64,000 nt of DNA from Arthrobacter sp. S39 (GTDB lineage Bacteria; Actinomycetota; Actinomycetes; Actinomycetales; Micrococcaceae). Below the pieces are notes generated by a model. It was not told where the DNA came from. It made no database searches and saw nothing but the letters and a program-made list of their open reading frames with translations. Each line of letters begins with the position of its first letter. Positions within the stretch are counted from its first letter, which is position 1. Positions 50,945 to 59,455 of this stretch are shown in pieces. The position numbers and the translations under genes were made by a program. The stretch covers positions 124,001-188,000 of the forward strand of contig NZ_SIHX01000002.1 in assembly GCF_004320525.1 (NCBI RefSeq), given 5' to 3'.

Positions 50945-52338
50945 AGGTGCTTCACCGCCTCGGTTGGTGTGTCAATGCCCTTGGATTCGGCGCCTTTGGC
51001 CGGCGGCAGTGGCGTGGTGTCCACCGGGCCCCGGGCGGTGTGCGAAATCATCAGCAACAGGCCCACGATGATCCAGTTGGCCAGCAGCGAGGAGCCACCG
51101 GCCGCCATGAAGGGAGTGGTGAGGCCGGTCAGCGGGATGAGCCGGGTGACGCCGCCGATCACCACAAAGCACTGCAGGGCGATGGCAAAGGAGAGGCCGC
51201 AGGCCAGGAGCTTGCCGAAGGCGTCCCGGGTGCCCAGGGCCGCGCGGAAGCCACGCGTGAAGAGCAGCAGGAACATCATGACGATGGCGAACAGGCCGAT
51301 CAGTCCGAGCTCTTCACCGAACGAGGCGATGATCATGTCGCTGTTGGAAAAAGGCACCAGGTTGGGCCTGCCCTGTCCGAGTCCGGTCCCCACCAGGCCG
51401 CCGTTGGCCATGCCGAACAGGCCTTCCACAATCTGGAAGCTGCCGCCGAACTGGCGGCCATAGACCTCGTCGGTGAACGCGTTGAGCCAGCCGTCGATGC
51501 GCAGGCCGACGTGGGAGAAGACCTTGGAGGCCACAAAGCCGCCACCCAGGATCAGGGCTACGCCGATCACTACCCAGCTGATCCGGCTGGTGGCAACGTA
51601 GATCATCACGATGAACAGGCCGAAGAACAGCACGGAGGAGCCGAGGTCGCGCTGGAAGATGAGGACGCCGATGCTCACCAGCCAGGCGGTGATCATGGGC
51701 CCCATGTCCTTGAACCGCGGGAACTGCAGCGGCCCGATTTTTCGGCCCGCCAGGAGGATCAGATCCCTGTTTGACGAAAGGTAACCTGCGAAGAATATGG
51801 CAAGCGTGATCTTGGCGATTTCACCGGGCTGGAACGTCATGGGGCCGAGTCTGATCCAGACCCGGGCGCCCAGGATTTCGCCGGCCGAAATTCCCGGAAT
51901 CAGCGGGAGGACCAGCAGGAGTGCACTGGCGGCCAGGGAAATAAAAGTAAAGCGGCGGAGGATCCGATGGTCCTTGAGGAACCAGATGACGGCGATGGCC
52001 ACGGCCATGGCGATCAGGGTCCAGCGGAGCTGGTTGTTGCCGGTATCGTCCCCCGGCGCGTCCAGCCGGTGGATCATGGCGAGGCCGAGACCGTTGAGCG
52101 CGACGACAAGCGGAAGTATTACCGGATCGGCATATTTCGCCCGGATCCGCAGGACCACATGGAACACCAGGGCTGCGAGGGCAAGCAGGCTGGACTGGAA
52201 CCAAAAGTCGGTGTCAAAGGCCTTCTCCTGGTCCACGCCCACCAGCATGTTGGCGCCGATGCCGACAGCCAGCGCGAGCAGAAGCAGCACGAGCTCCACG
52301 TTGCGCCGTGGTTTGGGTATGGTGCTCAACTGGCTCAT
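50941..52338 (-). CDS. rodA: SEDS-family peptidoglycan glycosyltransferase RodA/FtsW
   Basis: The 465-aa membrane protein has about ten helices and the conserved loop GLVGTGLGQGRPNLVPFSNSD typical of SEDS enzymes, which polymerise lipid II. It pairs with PbpA, whose gene follows with a 4-base overlap; pstP overlaps its start similarly. Whether it acts in elongation or division is not settled by sequence; the operon position corresponds to RodA of mycobacteria. Confidence 0.95.
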   Translation of the reverse strand: MSQLSTIPKPRRNVELVLLLLALAVGIGANMLVGVDQEKAFDTDFWFQSSLLALAALVFHVVLRIRAKYADPVILPLVVALNGLGLAMIHRLDAPGDDTGNNQLRWTLIAMAVAIAVIWFLKDHRILRRFTFISLAASALLLVLPLIPGISAGEILGARVWIRLGPMTFQPGEIAKITLAIFFAGYLSSNRDLILLAGRKIGPLQFPRFKDMGPMITAWLVSIGVLIFQRDLGSSVLFFGLFIVMIYVATSRISWVVIGVALILGGGFVASKVFSHVGLRIDGWLNAFTDEVYGRQFGGSFQIVEGLFGMANGGLVGTGLGQGRPNLVPFSNSDMIIASFGEELGLIGLFAIVMMFLLLFTRGFRAALGTRDAFGKLLACGLSFAIALQCFVVIGGVTRLIPLTGLTTPFMAAGGSSLLANWIIVGLLLMISHTARGPVDTTPLPPAKGAESKGIDTPTEAVKHL

Positions 52339-54104
52339 GGGGCCCCCTCGCAGGTGACTGTGGGACTTGGTGAGGGGGACGGTGAGGTGGGTACTGCCGC
52401 CGGATCCGACGGAGCGGGTGCAGGTGCAGCCGAGTCAGTTGGCGCAGGAGTGGCCGCGGGTGTTGTCTCCGCAGGAGTGGTGGACGGTGCCGGGCACTCG
52501 TCCGCCGGGGAGGTGGTGCCCGTGCGCTCCAGGTTCTTGACGATCCGCTGGGCGTCGTAGAGATCCCGCGCCGGGACCGTCTGCCGGACACGCTGCTGCG
52601 AGAAGGGCGGGAGTGAGTCCATCCGGATCTCCGTCACCGCTTCGAGGCTGGAAAGCTGGATGGGGCCAAGGCGCTGGGAAACTCCGTTGTAGATGGCTAC
52701 CCGGGAGTCGAATTCCCCGATGTAGTAGCGTGTCTGCGTCCATGCGTACCCAAGCCACAGCCCGACCGTGAGGACCACCAGGACGGAGGCGGCGATGGAC
52801 CAGGTGACCCAGCGGCGAGGCCCCGGAAGCTGCGGCGAATCATCCGCTTCCCCGGCAGGCTGGTCGGCCTTGTGCGTGAGCACCGTGGCCGCGCGCCGGG
52901 CTACGGTGCGGCCGGCGATGGTGGGAATGGAGCCGGACTCGGCCGCAGAGGCTGCTGCGCCCACGAGTTCGTGCGGGCGGGATGACAGCTCCTGCCGGAG
53001 GACTTCGGCAGAGAGATGTTCGCCGAGATGGGGGTCGGTGGAATCGGAGGGTTCCTTGCCCTGCTGTTCAGCCTCAGCCTGGCCTGCATCAGGTTGGCCA
53101 GCATCAGATAGGCCTGCGCCGGATTTTTCGGTGCCCGGCTTTCCTGCATCCATTATTTCGTCGCTGGCGTTCTGCGCGCTGGCCTTTTCCCCGCCGGGCT
53201 CGGTGGCGTCCGGAGCCGCTGCTGCATCCGGTTCGGCTTCAGCCGCCGGCTTCGTCGCGCTCGGCCCCGGAGCATCGGCAGCGGTAACCGGCGCCGCCGG
53301 TACGATTTCGACGGCGGCGGTGCTGACGTCGTCGGGCGTTTCCTCGACTATCTCCAGCATCACCACGGTGACGTTGTCCGGTGAGCCAGCTTCCAGGGTC
53401 AGGTTAACGAGCGTTTCGACGCATTCGCGCAGGTCCTTCGTTTCCCGGACCGTCCGCTCCACCACATGCCCGGCAACGTAGTTGAGCCCATCGGAGCAGA
53501 GCAACCACCGCTCCCCGGGCTTGACCTCCAGGGTATCGAGGTCCAGTTCCGGGCTGGCATCAACGTCGCCGAGGACGCGCATCAGGACGTTTTTGTGCGG
53601 GTGGGTCTCGGCTTCCTCGGGCCGCAGCCGGCCTTCGTCGATGAGCCGCTGCACAAACGTGTGGTCGATGCTGACCTGCTCGAAGGCGCCGTCGCGCAGG
53701 CGGTAGGCGCGGGAGTCGCCGATGTGGGCGAAGTGAAGTTTGCCTTCGGCCAACAGGAGGGCCGTAACGGTTGTGCCCATCCCCGCGAGCTTGGGATTGA
53801 TGTGCACCAGCTCGGACAGGAGCGAGTTGGCAGTCTGGATCTCATCGGCAAGGACCGTGCCGGCGTCGCCGTCGTAATCCCCGTGATCCAGGTGGAGCAT
53901 GTCCAGGACGGTGGCGGCAGAGGCCACATCCCCGCCGGCGTGTCCACCCATGCCGTCAGCGACGACGGCGAGGTGGCGGCCCACGTAGGCGGAGTCGTCA
54001 TTCTTGGCGCGGATGCGGCCCACATCGGAGCGCGCTGCGTAGCGCATGATGAGGGGCCGCTGCACGGGCTGGGCCTCGTCTGCGGGAATTTCGGCGGCGG
54101 CCAT
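52335..54104 (-). CDS. pstP: PP2C-type serine/threonine phosphatase PstP
   Basis: The 589-aa protein has an N-terminal PP2C domain (about 20-255) with metal-binding KNDDSAYVG, VVADGMGGHAGG and GSPDNVTVV motifs. A low-complexity linker of Ala/Glu/Pro with degenerate KPGTEKS / AGQPDAGQ repeats (about 270-375) precedes one TM (about 437-458) and a small extracellular domain ending in a Pro/Thr/Ser tail. It opposes PknA/PknB. The long linker is much larger than in mycobacterial PstP. Confidence 0.94.
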   Translation of the reverse strand: MAAAEIPADEAQPVQRPLIMRYAARSDVGRIRAKNDDSAYVGRHLAVVADGMGGHAGGDVASAATVLDMLHLDHGDYDGDAGTVLADEIQTANSLLSELVHINPKLAGMGTTVTALLLAEGKLHFAHIGDSRAYRLRDGAFEQVSIDHTFVQRLIDEGRLRPEEAETHPHKNVLMRVLGDVDASPELDLDTLEVKPGERWLLCSDGLNYVAGHVVERTVRETKDLRECVETLVNLTLEAGSPDNVTVVMLEIVEETPDDVSTAAVEIVPAAPVTAADAPGPSATKPAAEAEPDAAAAPDATEPGGEKASAQNASDEIMDAGKPGTEKSGAGLSDAGQPDAGQAEAEQQGKEPSDSTDPHLGEHLSAEVLRQELSSRPHELVGAAASAAESGSIPTIAGRTVARRAATVLTHKADQPAGEADDSPQLPGPRRWVTWSIAASVLVVLTVGLWLGYAWTQTRYYIGEFDSRVAIYNGVSQRLGPIQLSSLEAVTEIRMDSLPPFSQQRVRQTVPARDLYDAQRIVKNLERTGTTSPADECPAPSTTPAETTPAATPAPTDSAAPAPAPSDPAAVPTSPSPSPSPTVTCEGAP

Positions 54105-54106
54105 GG

Positions 54107-54589
54107 CTACGGCCTCAATTCGATGACCGTCTTGCCGATCCTCACGGGTACGCCAAGCTCAACGGGCAGGGCGCGGGTAAGTTGCTGGTCCGCCAGGTAG
54201 GTCCCGTTGGTGGAACCCAGGTCCTCGATGAACCATCGGCTGCCCTGGGGGAACAGCCGGGCATGGCGGCCGGAGGCGTAATCGTCTTCGAGCACCAAAG
54301 TGGCTTCCTGGGCCCGGCCGAGCAGGATGGGGCTGGCCGCCAGCGGGATGGTGGTGCCTTTGAGGGGTCCTTCGACGACCACAAGCTGGTGGGCCTGCTG
54401 CTTGATCGGCTGCGGCGGCGCCTCGGCCAGTTCCGGGTTTTTCCTGACCTGGCGGGCCGTGGGTGTTCCGACGGCGGCTTTGCGGCCCACCATCAAGTCC
54501 CGGCGCATTGCCGACACGATACTGAAAATCAGCACCCACAGCAGGAGCAGGAAGCCGAAGCGGAGGGCGGTAATGGTCAGTTCGCTCAT
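54107..54589 (-). CDS. fhaB: FHA-domain protein FhaB (FipA type)
   Basis: The 160-aa protein has an N-terminal TM (about 5-26) and a C-terminal FHA domain (about 75-155) with the phosphothreonine-binding ASGRHARLF and STNGTYL. It binds phosphorylated partners of PknA/B at the division site. It overlaps fhaA's stop by 4 bases and precedes pstP by 2 bases. Confidence 0.93.
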   Translation of the reverse strand: MSELTITALRFGFLLLLWVLIFSIVSAMRRDLMVGRKAAVGTPTARQVRKNPELAEAPPQPIKQQAHQLVVVEGPLKGTTIPLAASPILLGRAQEATLVLEDDYASGRHARLFPQGSRWFIEDLGSTNGTYLADQQLTRALPVELGVPVRIGKTVIELRP

Positions 54590-55329
54590 GGGCGGCCACC
54601 AGTGTTGGCGGGGAGCAAGCGGAAGATGATCTTTGTCCGTCCCATCGTGATGGTGGAGCCGTCGGTAAGTTCGGTGCTGCCGGAGACTTTGTGCCCGTTG
54701 ACATAGCTGCCGTTGGTGGAACCCATGTCCACGGCGCTGGTGATTCCGTTCGTCGTGCGGATCTCAAGGTGGCGGCGGGAGACTCCGGTGTCGTCAACCA
54801 GGATGTCGGCCTCGGAGGACCTGCCCAGGATGATCGAGGGGGCATTAAGCGAGTAGCGCTGGCCGTCGATGTCGAGGACAGGCTGCAGGCGCGTGGGCTG
54901 GCGGCTTGGGGCCGCCGGGAGGTTGGGGCGGGAAGGCGCGCTGGCCGGTGCCCCGCCTGATTTTTCCGTGGAGGACTTGATGTCGAAGTCGCCGGCGCGC
55001 AGCTCTTCGGAGCGGCGGAATGAGATCCGCACGGATCCCTGGAGGGTGTAGCCCTGGCTGCGTACGTGGTTGATGACGACGTCGCACAGTTCCTCAGCCA
55101 GCGGAGTTCCCCACTCCTGAGCCCGCTTGAAGTCGTCGTCGCTGAGCAGGACGTCGAAAACGTTGGGCGCGAGGGTGCGGCCGGCGGCGATGGTGATGGC
55201 CTTGTGGTCCACCTCGCGGCGAAGCCGGCTTGCGATCTCAACCGGTTCAACCTGCGCCTTGGAACCTGTGGAGAAGACACCGCGGACGGCCTTTTCAATG
55301 CCGCGCTCGACCTTGTCCAGCAAACCCAT
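54586..55329 (-). CDS. fhaA: DUF3662/FHA-domain protein FhaA
   Basis: The 247-aa protein has an N-terminal DUF3662 domain (about 1-115), a short Pro/Ser linker (about 118-150) and a C-terminal FHA domain with VSRRHLEIR and STNGSYVNG. M. tuberculosis FhaA (Rv0020c) is about twice as long because of its central linker, nearly absent here. FhaA binds pThr of kinases and of MviN. It is the first gene of the leftward kinase operon, so the promoter lies at 55330-55450. Confidence 0.94.
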   Translation of the reverse strand: MGLLDKVERGIEKAVRGVFSTGSKAQVEPVEIASRLRREVDHKAITIAAGRTLAPNVFDVLLSDDDFKRAQEWGTPLAEELCDVVINHVRSQGYTLQGSVRISFRRSEELRAGDFDIKSSTEKSGGAPASAPSRPNLPAAPSRQPTRLQPVLDIDGQRYSLNAPSIILGRSSEADILVDDTGVSRRHLEIRTTNGITSAVDMGSTNGSYVNGHKVSGSTELTDGSTITMGRTKIIFRLLPANTGGRP

Positions 55330-55704
55330 GGTCCTTCTCCTTTCCCCCCGGCTGCGGGGCAGTTTTCGTTCCGGAACTCAACCAGCAACACAGTTCACTG
55401 CGGATCGGCAGGCCGGCCGGTGGCAGGCACTACTACATCAGATACTACTGGGCAGGCCTGTGAATGACCTTAATCCACAACGGCCCGGCCCGCGGAAAAG
55501 TTCGGTCCCGGACGTCTTCCGGGGCTCTGGCGCGGTTCCCCCGAGGGCCCGGTTGGTCCGCTGATTCCTGTGTCCGGCGACCGCGTGGACGGGGCTGCGG
55601 ACGCCAATTGGTGTTTTGCCGCTGATGTCCGTTATGCTTGATCTCGCTGCTTTTACACAGTTGAGGATCAGGGAAACCGGCCGCAATTGTGGAAAAGAAG
55701 TTGC
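55330..55704. promoter_or_regulatory. fhaA/tRNA-Leu divergent promoter region
   Basis: 375 bp with no gene. GAGAAGGA precedes fhaA on the minus strand. TTATGCTTGA at about 55631 may be the -10 region for tRNA-Leu. Nothing else is seen. Confidence 0.45.
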
Positions 55705-55787
55705 GCGCGAGTGGCGGAACGGCAGACGCGCTGGCTTCAGGTGCCAGTGTCCGAAAGGGCGTGGGGGTTCAAATCCCCCCTCGCGCA
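55705..55787 (+). tRNA. tRNA-Leu (CAG)
   Basis: An 83-base class II tRNA with acceptor GCGCGAG/CTCGCGC, anticodon arm CTGGC-TTCAGGT-GCCAG (CAG), a variable arm, and T arm GGGGGTTCAAATCCCCC. No CCA is encoded. Confidence 0.96.
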
Positions 55788-55795
55788 CGCAATTG

Positions 55796-55829
55796 AAAGA
55801 GCCCCGGTCTTAGGACCGGGGCTCTTTTG
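55796..55829 (+). terminator. intrinsic terminator after tRNA-Leu
   Basis: A perfect 14-bp stem (55796-55809 with 55814-55827), TTAG loop, followed by TT. Its symmetry allows use in both directions. Confidence 0.92.
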
Positions 55830-55937
55830 TGTTTGGGCCCGAGGATGCAACGACTTATCCCCGCCGCACGGTCTTTTCCCCCGGTAATGCCTGGGGGATT
55901 GGACCATGGGGCGGGGAAAAGCCGCTGGGGCGGGTGC

Positions 55938-57308
55938 TTAGCGGGCTGTGGCCGGCTGCAGGGCTTCGCCGGCCTTAGCCTTGCCAGAGTCCTCCTCGGA
56001 TGCGGGCGCCGGCGTTGCCGGGCTGCGGCGCTCCTTGAGGAAGTAGACGAGTCCGGCCGCAAGTGTGGACGCTGCAGCGAGGGCGAACAGGCCGGGAACT
56101 ACGCTGCCGGTGGTCTCCTTGATGATGCCGAACCCGAACGGGGCCACAAAACCGCCCAGGTTGCCCAGTGAGTTGATGATCGCAATGGCCGGGGCGAGGA
56201 CCAGCGGGTGCAGTCCGGACTGCGGGATGGTCCAGAACAGCGGCGACGCGCTCTTGAAGCCCATGGCTGCGACGGCCAGGAACACCAGGGCCAGGAGCGG
56301 GGTAGCGACTGCGGCGGCGAGGGTTCCGACGGCAGCGACGAGCAGCGCTGCCACCAGGAGCGGCTTTTTGGACTTGGCCTTGTCCTGCCACTTTGCGGCG
56401 AAATACATCGCGAACACGGCGCAGACCCACGGGATCGCCGACAGGAAGCCGACGCTGAGGTCGGTGGTTCCGGGAATCTGCTTGACGATGGTGGGGAGCC
56501 AGAAGGTGTTGGCGTAGATGGAGAGCTGCACGGAGAAGTAGATGCCGCAGAGCAGCAGGATCTGCGGGTTGAGCAGCATCTTCCACCGGTTGACCTTCGC
56601 GCCGGAAGTGCCGGCGTGCTGCGCGTCCTCGTCCGCGATGGCATTGGCCAGGGCGGACTTTTCGCCGGCGGACAGCCACTTGGCATCCTGGATCTTGGCG
56701 TCCAGCAGGAAGAACACGATGATGCCGACGACCACTGAGAGCAGGCCCTCGAAGCCGAACAGCCACTGCCATCCACGGATGCCCAGGACGTCGTGGAGGC
56801 TCAGGAGCATGCCGGCGATGGGTCCGGACAGTGCTGCGGCGATGGACGAGCCGGCGATGAAGATGGCGGTTGCCTTGCCGCGCTGCCCTGCCGGGACCCA
56901 GCGGGCGAAGTAGAAGATCACTGCCGGGAAGAACCCGGCTTCGGCGGCGCCCAGCAGGAACCGCAGCACGTAGAACATCATTTCGTTCTGCACGAACGCC
57001 ATCAGGAAAGACACGATGCCCCAGCTGACCATGATGCGGGCCAGCCATACCTTGGCGCCGTACTTCTCCATCATCACGTTGCTGGGGAGTTCAAAGATGG
57101 CGTAGGCGATGAAGAACAGCCCGGCGCCGAAGCCGTAGGCGGCGGCGCCGATCCCGACGTCCGCTTCGAGGTGCTCGTGGGCGTAGCCGATGTTGGACCG
57201 GTTCAGCTGGTTGCAGACCAGCATGACCAGCATGATGGGCAGCACCCGCTTGAAAAACTTTTTCGTGGCCATGGCCACATCCGTGACAGCGGTGTCTACA
57301 GACTGCAT
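55938..57308 (-). CDS. MFS transporter, anion:cation symporter (sugar-acid) type
   Basis: The 456-aa protein has about 12 membrane helices with ACS-family features: NQLNRSNIGYAHEHLEADVG in the first loop, SNVMMEKYGAKVWLARIMVSWG, and RFLLGAAEAGFFPAVIFYFARW. This branch includes glucarate, galactarate and galactonate transporters. The neighbouring dehydratases and GntR regulator support uptake of a hexarate. ATG 57308 follows AAGGAATT. Confidence 0.9.
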   Translation of the reverse strand: MQSVDTAVTDVAMATKKFFKRVLPIMLVMLVCNQLNRSNIGYAHEHLEADVGIGAAAYGFGAGLFFIAYAIFELPSNVMMEKYGAKVWLARIMVSWGIVSFLMAFVQNEMMFYVLRFLLGAAEAGFFPAVIFYFARWVPAGQRGKATAIFIAGSSIAAALSGPIAGMLLSLHDVLGIRGWQWLFGFEGLLSVVVGIIVFFLLDAKIQDAKWLSAGEKSALANAIADEDAQHAGTSGAKVNRWKMLLNPQILLLCGIYFSVQLSIYANTFWLPTIVKQIPGTTDLSVGFLSAIPWVCAVFAMYFAAKWQDKAKSKKPLLVAALLVAAVGTLAAAVATPLLALVFLAVAAMGFKSASPLFWTIPQSGLHPLVLAPAIAIINSLGNLGGFVAPFGFGIIKETTGSVVPGLFALAAASTLAAGLVYFLKERRSPATPAPASEEDSGKAKAGEALQPATAR

Positions 57309-57363
57309 GGGGGAAATTCCTTAGGCATTGCGGTGGAGGTACAGAGACCAGATTCGAGTGCGG

Positions 57364-57375
57364 TGGTCCGCACCA
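57364..57375. promoter_or_regulatory. candidate GntR operator upstream of the MFS gene
   Basis: TGGT-CCGC-ACCA, nested in GTGCGG-TGGT-CCGCAC (57358-57373), 56-67 bases before the transporter start. FadR-subfamily operators are of TGGT-n3-ACCA form; the spacer is 4 here, so it is a weaker match than the site at 59389. Confidence 0.4.
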
Positions 57376-57454
57376 CAGCGAGAGAATCCACCTTATTCAG
57401 AAATTTCGATGCGCGTCCAACACGCATATGGCATTGTTTGATGCCCTCAGGGCA

Positions 57455-58186
57455 TTACAGCGGCTCGACGGCGACTGGGTCCTCGGCCAGCGGTCGCACC
57501 GAAGCCTTGAATCGGCGTCGGGAGTTCGCCAGGTGGCTGCGCATCGCGGCGGCGGCCGCCGTCTCGTCACCGTCGGCGATCGCCGCGGCGATGGACCGGT
57601 GCTCGTGGATCACCTGGTCGAAGTGGTCGCGGGCGTAGTGCTCGACGCCGGTCATCAGCCGGGTGCGCGGCATCGCGATCATCGTCTGGCCCAGGGCCGC
57701 CAGGCAGTCCGAGTAGAACGGGTTGCCGCTGGCTGCGGCGATGGCGCGGTGGAACTCAAAATCGAACTTCATCGCGTGCCCTGGATGGTCCGGGCTATTG
57801 GTGAACTGCTCCAGGGCCGCGTTGACTGCCCGGAGTTGGCGGTCGGTGTGGTTGCGGGCTGCCAGGGCGGCAGCTTCGGCCTCTACTCCCATCCGGAATT
57901 CGAGCAGGTGGAGGCGGTCTTCCACGCTGGCCACCGGCCGGCTGCCCGGGACCGGCTGGGGCCCGTCGTCGGGCGGGGTCAGCGCGAAGCTGCCCCGCCC
58001 CCGTTCGGTTTCCACGAGCCCTTCAGCCTGGAGCCGGGTCAGTGCCGAGCGCACCACGGTGCGGCTGACGCCGAATTCGCCCATCAATGCGTTCTCGCTG
58101 GGAAGCTTGTCGCCGGGCTGGATGACGCCGTCCACGATGCGGGTGCGAAGGTCGGCGGCGAGGTCCGCGGTCAGGTTCCGGCTCAT
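57455..58186 (-). CDS. GntR/FadR-family transcriptional regulator
   Basis: The 243-aa protein has an N-terminal winged helix (SENALMGEFGVSRTVVRSALTRLQAEGLVETERGRGSF, about 28-65) and an FCD-type helical sensor domain (about 90-220) with metal/ligand histidines (FDFEFHRAI, MRSHL). Such regulators usually respond to acidic sugars. It lies between the transporter and the dehydratase in the same direction, 10 bases after the dehydratase stop, and is likely to control both. Confidence 0.92.
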   Translation of the reverse strand: MSRNLTADLAADLRTRIVDGVIQPGDKLPSENALMGEFGVSRTVVRSALTRLQAEGLVETERGRGSFALTPPDDGPQPVPGSRPVASVEDRLHLLEFRMGVEAEAAALAARNHTDRQLRAVNAALEQFTNSPDHPGHAMKFDFEFHRAIAAASGNPFYSDCLAALGQTMIAMPRTRLMTGVEHYARDHFDQVIHEHRSIAAAIADGDETAAAAAMRSHLANSRRRFKASVRPLAEDPVAVEPL

Positions 58187-58196
58187 GGGTTCAAGG

Positions 58197-59324
58197 TTAC
58201 GCGCCGAACTCCACGGACTCGGTGGTCCAGGCGCGGGCCTGGTCGCTCAGGGTAACGCCCAGGCCGGGGCGGTCCGGAACCAGCATGCGGCCGTTCTTCG
58301 TCTCGAGGCGTTCATTGAAGAGCGGGTCCAGCCAGTCGAAGTGCTCCACCCACGGCTCCCGCGGGTAGGCCGCGGCGAGGTGAAGGTGGATTTCCATGGC
58401 AAAGTGCGGCGCCAGGCCCAGGCCACGCTCGTCCGCAAGGGCGGCAAGGCGCAGGAACTGCGTGATACCGCCGACGCGCGGAGCGTCCGGCTGGATGATG
58501 TCGCAGCCGTTGGCGTTGATCAGGCCCTTATGTTCCGCGACGGACGCGAGCATCTCGCCGGTGGCGATGGGGGTGTCCAGGACGTTGGCCAGGTGGGCGT
58601 GGCCCTCAAAGTCGTAGGCATCCAGCGGCTCTTCGATCCAGACGAGGTTGAATTCCTCGAGTTGACGGCCAAGGCGCAGCGCGGTGGCGCGATCCCACTG
58701 CTGGTTGGCGTCCACCATGAGGGGGACGTCCCAGCCGATGTGCTCACGGATTCCGGCTACGCGGCGAAGGTCTTCCTTGCTGTCGGGCAGACCCACCTTG
58801 ATCTTGATGCCGCCGATGCCTTCGTCGAGCGACTGCGTGGCGCGGGCCTTGACCTCTTCCAGGGAGGCGTTGAGGAAGCCGCCGGACGTGTTGTAGGTCT
58901 GGACGGAGTCGCGGTACGAGCCCAGGAGTTTAGCCAGGGGCAGTCCGGCGCGCTTCGCCTTGAGGTCGTAGAGGGCGATGTCGATTGCGGCCAGCGCCTG
59001 GGTTGCCACACCCGAGCGGCCCACGGACGCGCCGGCCCACAGGAGTTTGGTGTAGATCTTGCCGATGTCGTTGGGGTCCTCGCCGATGATGCCCTCGGCG
59101 ACCTCCTTGGCGTGCGCGTACTGGGCGGGGCCGCCGGCGCGCTTGGAGTAGCTGAACCCGATGCCGCTGTGGCCCTGCTCCGTGGTGATCTCGGCGAAGA
59201 GGAAGACCACTTCCGTCATGGGCTTCTGCCGTCCGGTGAACACCTTGGCATCGCTGATCGGGACTGCGAGCGGAAGCCTCGCAGTGGAAAGTTTGACGTG
59301 ACGGATGAGGTCTACGGTGCTCAT
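58197..59324 (-). CDS. enolase-superfamily sugar-acid dehydratase (L-talarate/galactarate type)
   Basis: The 375-aa enzyme starts at ATG 59324 behind GAGGAGC. It shows the mandelate-racemase subgroup signature: KIKVG catalytic lysine pair, metal ligands in MVDANQQWD, WIEEPLDAYD and GEMLASVAEH, and a C-terminal DIIQPDAPRVGG and FAMEIHLH. The EEPLDAYD and QPDAPRVGG pattern fits the L-talarate/galactarate dehydratase group best. Mandelate racemase or other hexarate dehydratase activities cannot be excluded. Upstream lies a near-perfect GntR operator. Confidence 0.88.
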   Translation of the reverse strand: MSTVDLIRHVKLSTARLPLAVPISDAKVFTGRQKPMTEVVFLFAEITTEQGHSGIGFSYSKRAGGPAQYAHAKEVAEGIIGEDPNDIGKIYTKLLWAGASVGRSGVATQALAAIDIALYDLKAKRAGLPLAKLLGSYRDSVQTYNTSGGFLNASLEEVKARATQSLDEGIGGIKIKVGLPDSKEDLRRVAGIREHIGWDVPLMVDANQQWDRATALRLGRQLEEFNLVWIEEPLDAYDFEGHAHLANVLDTPIATGEMLASVAEHKGLINANGCDIIQPDAPRVGGITQFLRLAALADERGLGLAPHFAMEIHLHLAAAYPREPWVEHFDWLDPLFNERLETKNGRMLVPDRPGLGVTLSDQARAWTTESVEFGA

Positions 59325-59377
59325 GGGTGCTCCTCGAAAACAGGCTGGCCGGGCTGCATTGCCCTCCCACTTAGAGT

Positions 59378-59403
59378 ACAAGTATAAAACTTGTAATACA
59401 AGT
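59378..59403. promoter_or_regulatory. GntR-type operator upstream of the dehydratase gene
   Basis: ACAAGT-ATAAA-ACTTGT-AAT-ACAAGT: two overlapping inverted repeats. The second (59389-59403) is a perfect palindrome containing TTGTAATACAA, matching the TNGTNNNACNA form of FadR-family operators. It lies 54-79 bases upstream of the start, in promoter position. Confidence 0.75.
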
Positions 59404-59455
59404 GATTGAGCAAAGCCGCACCACCTTCGCCATCTGCCTGGACCTGAGTAGCGGC

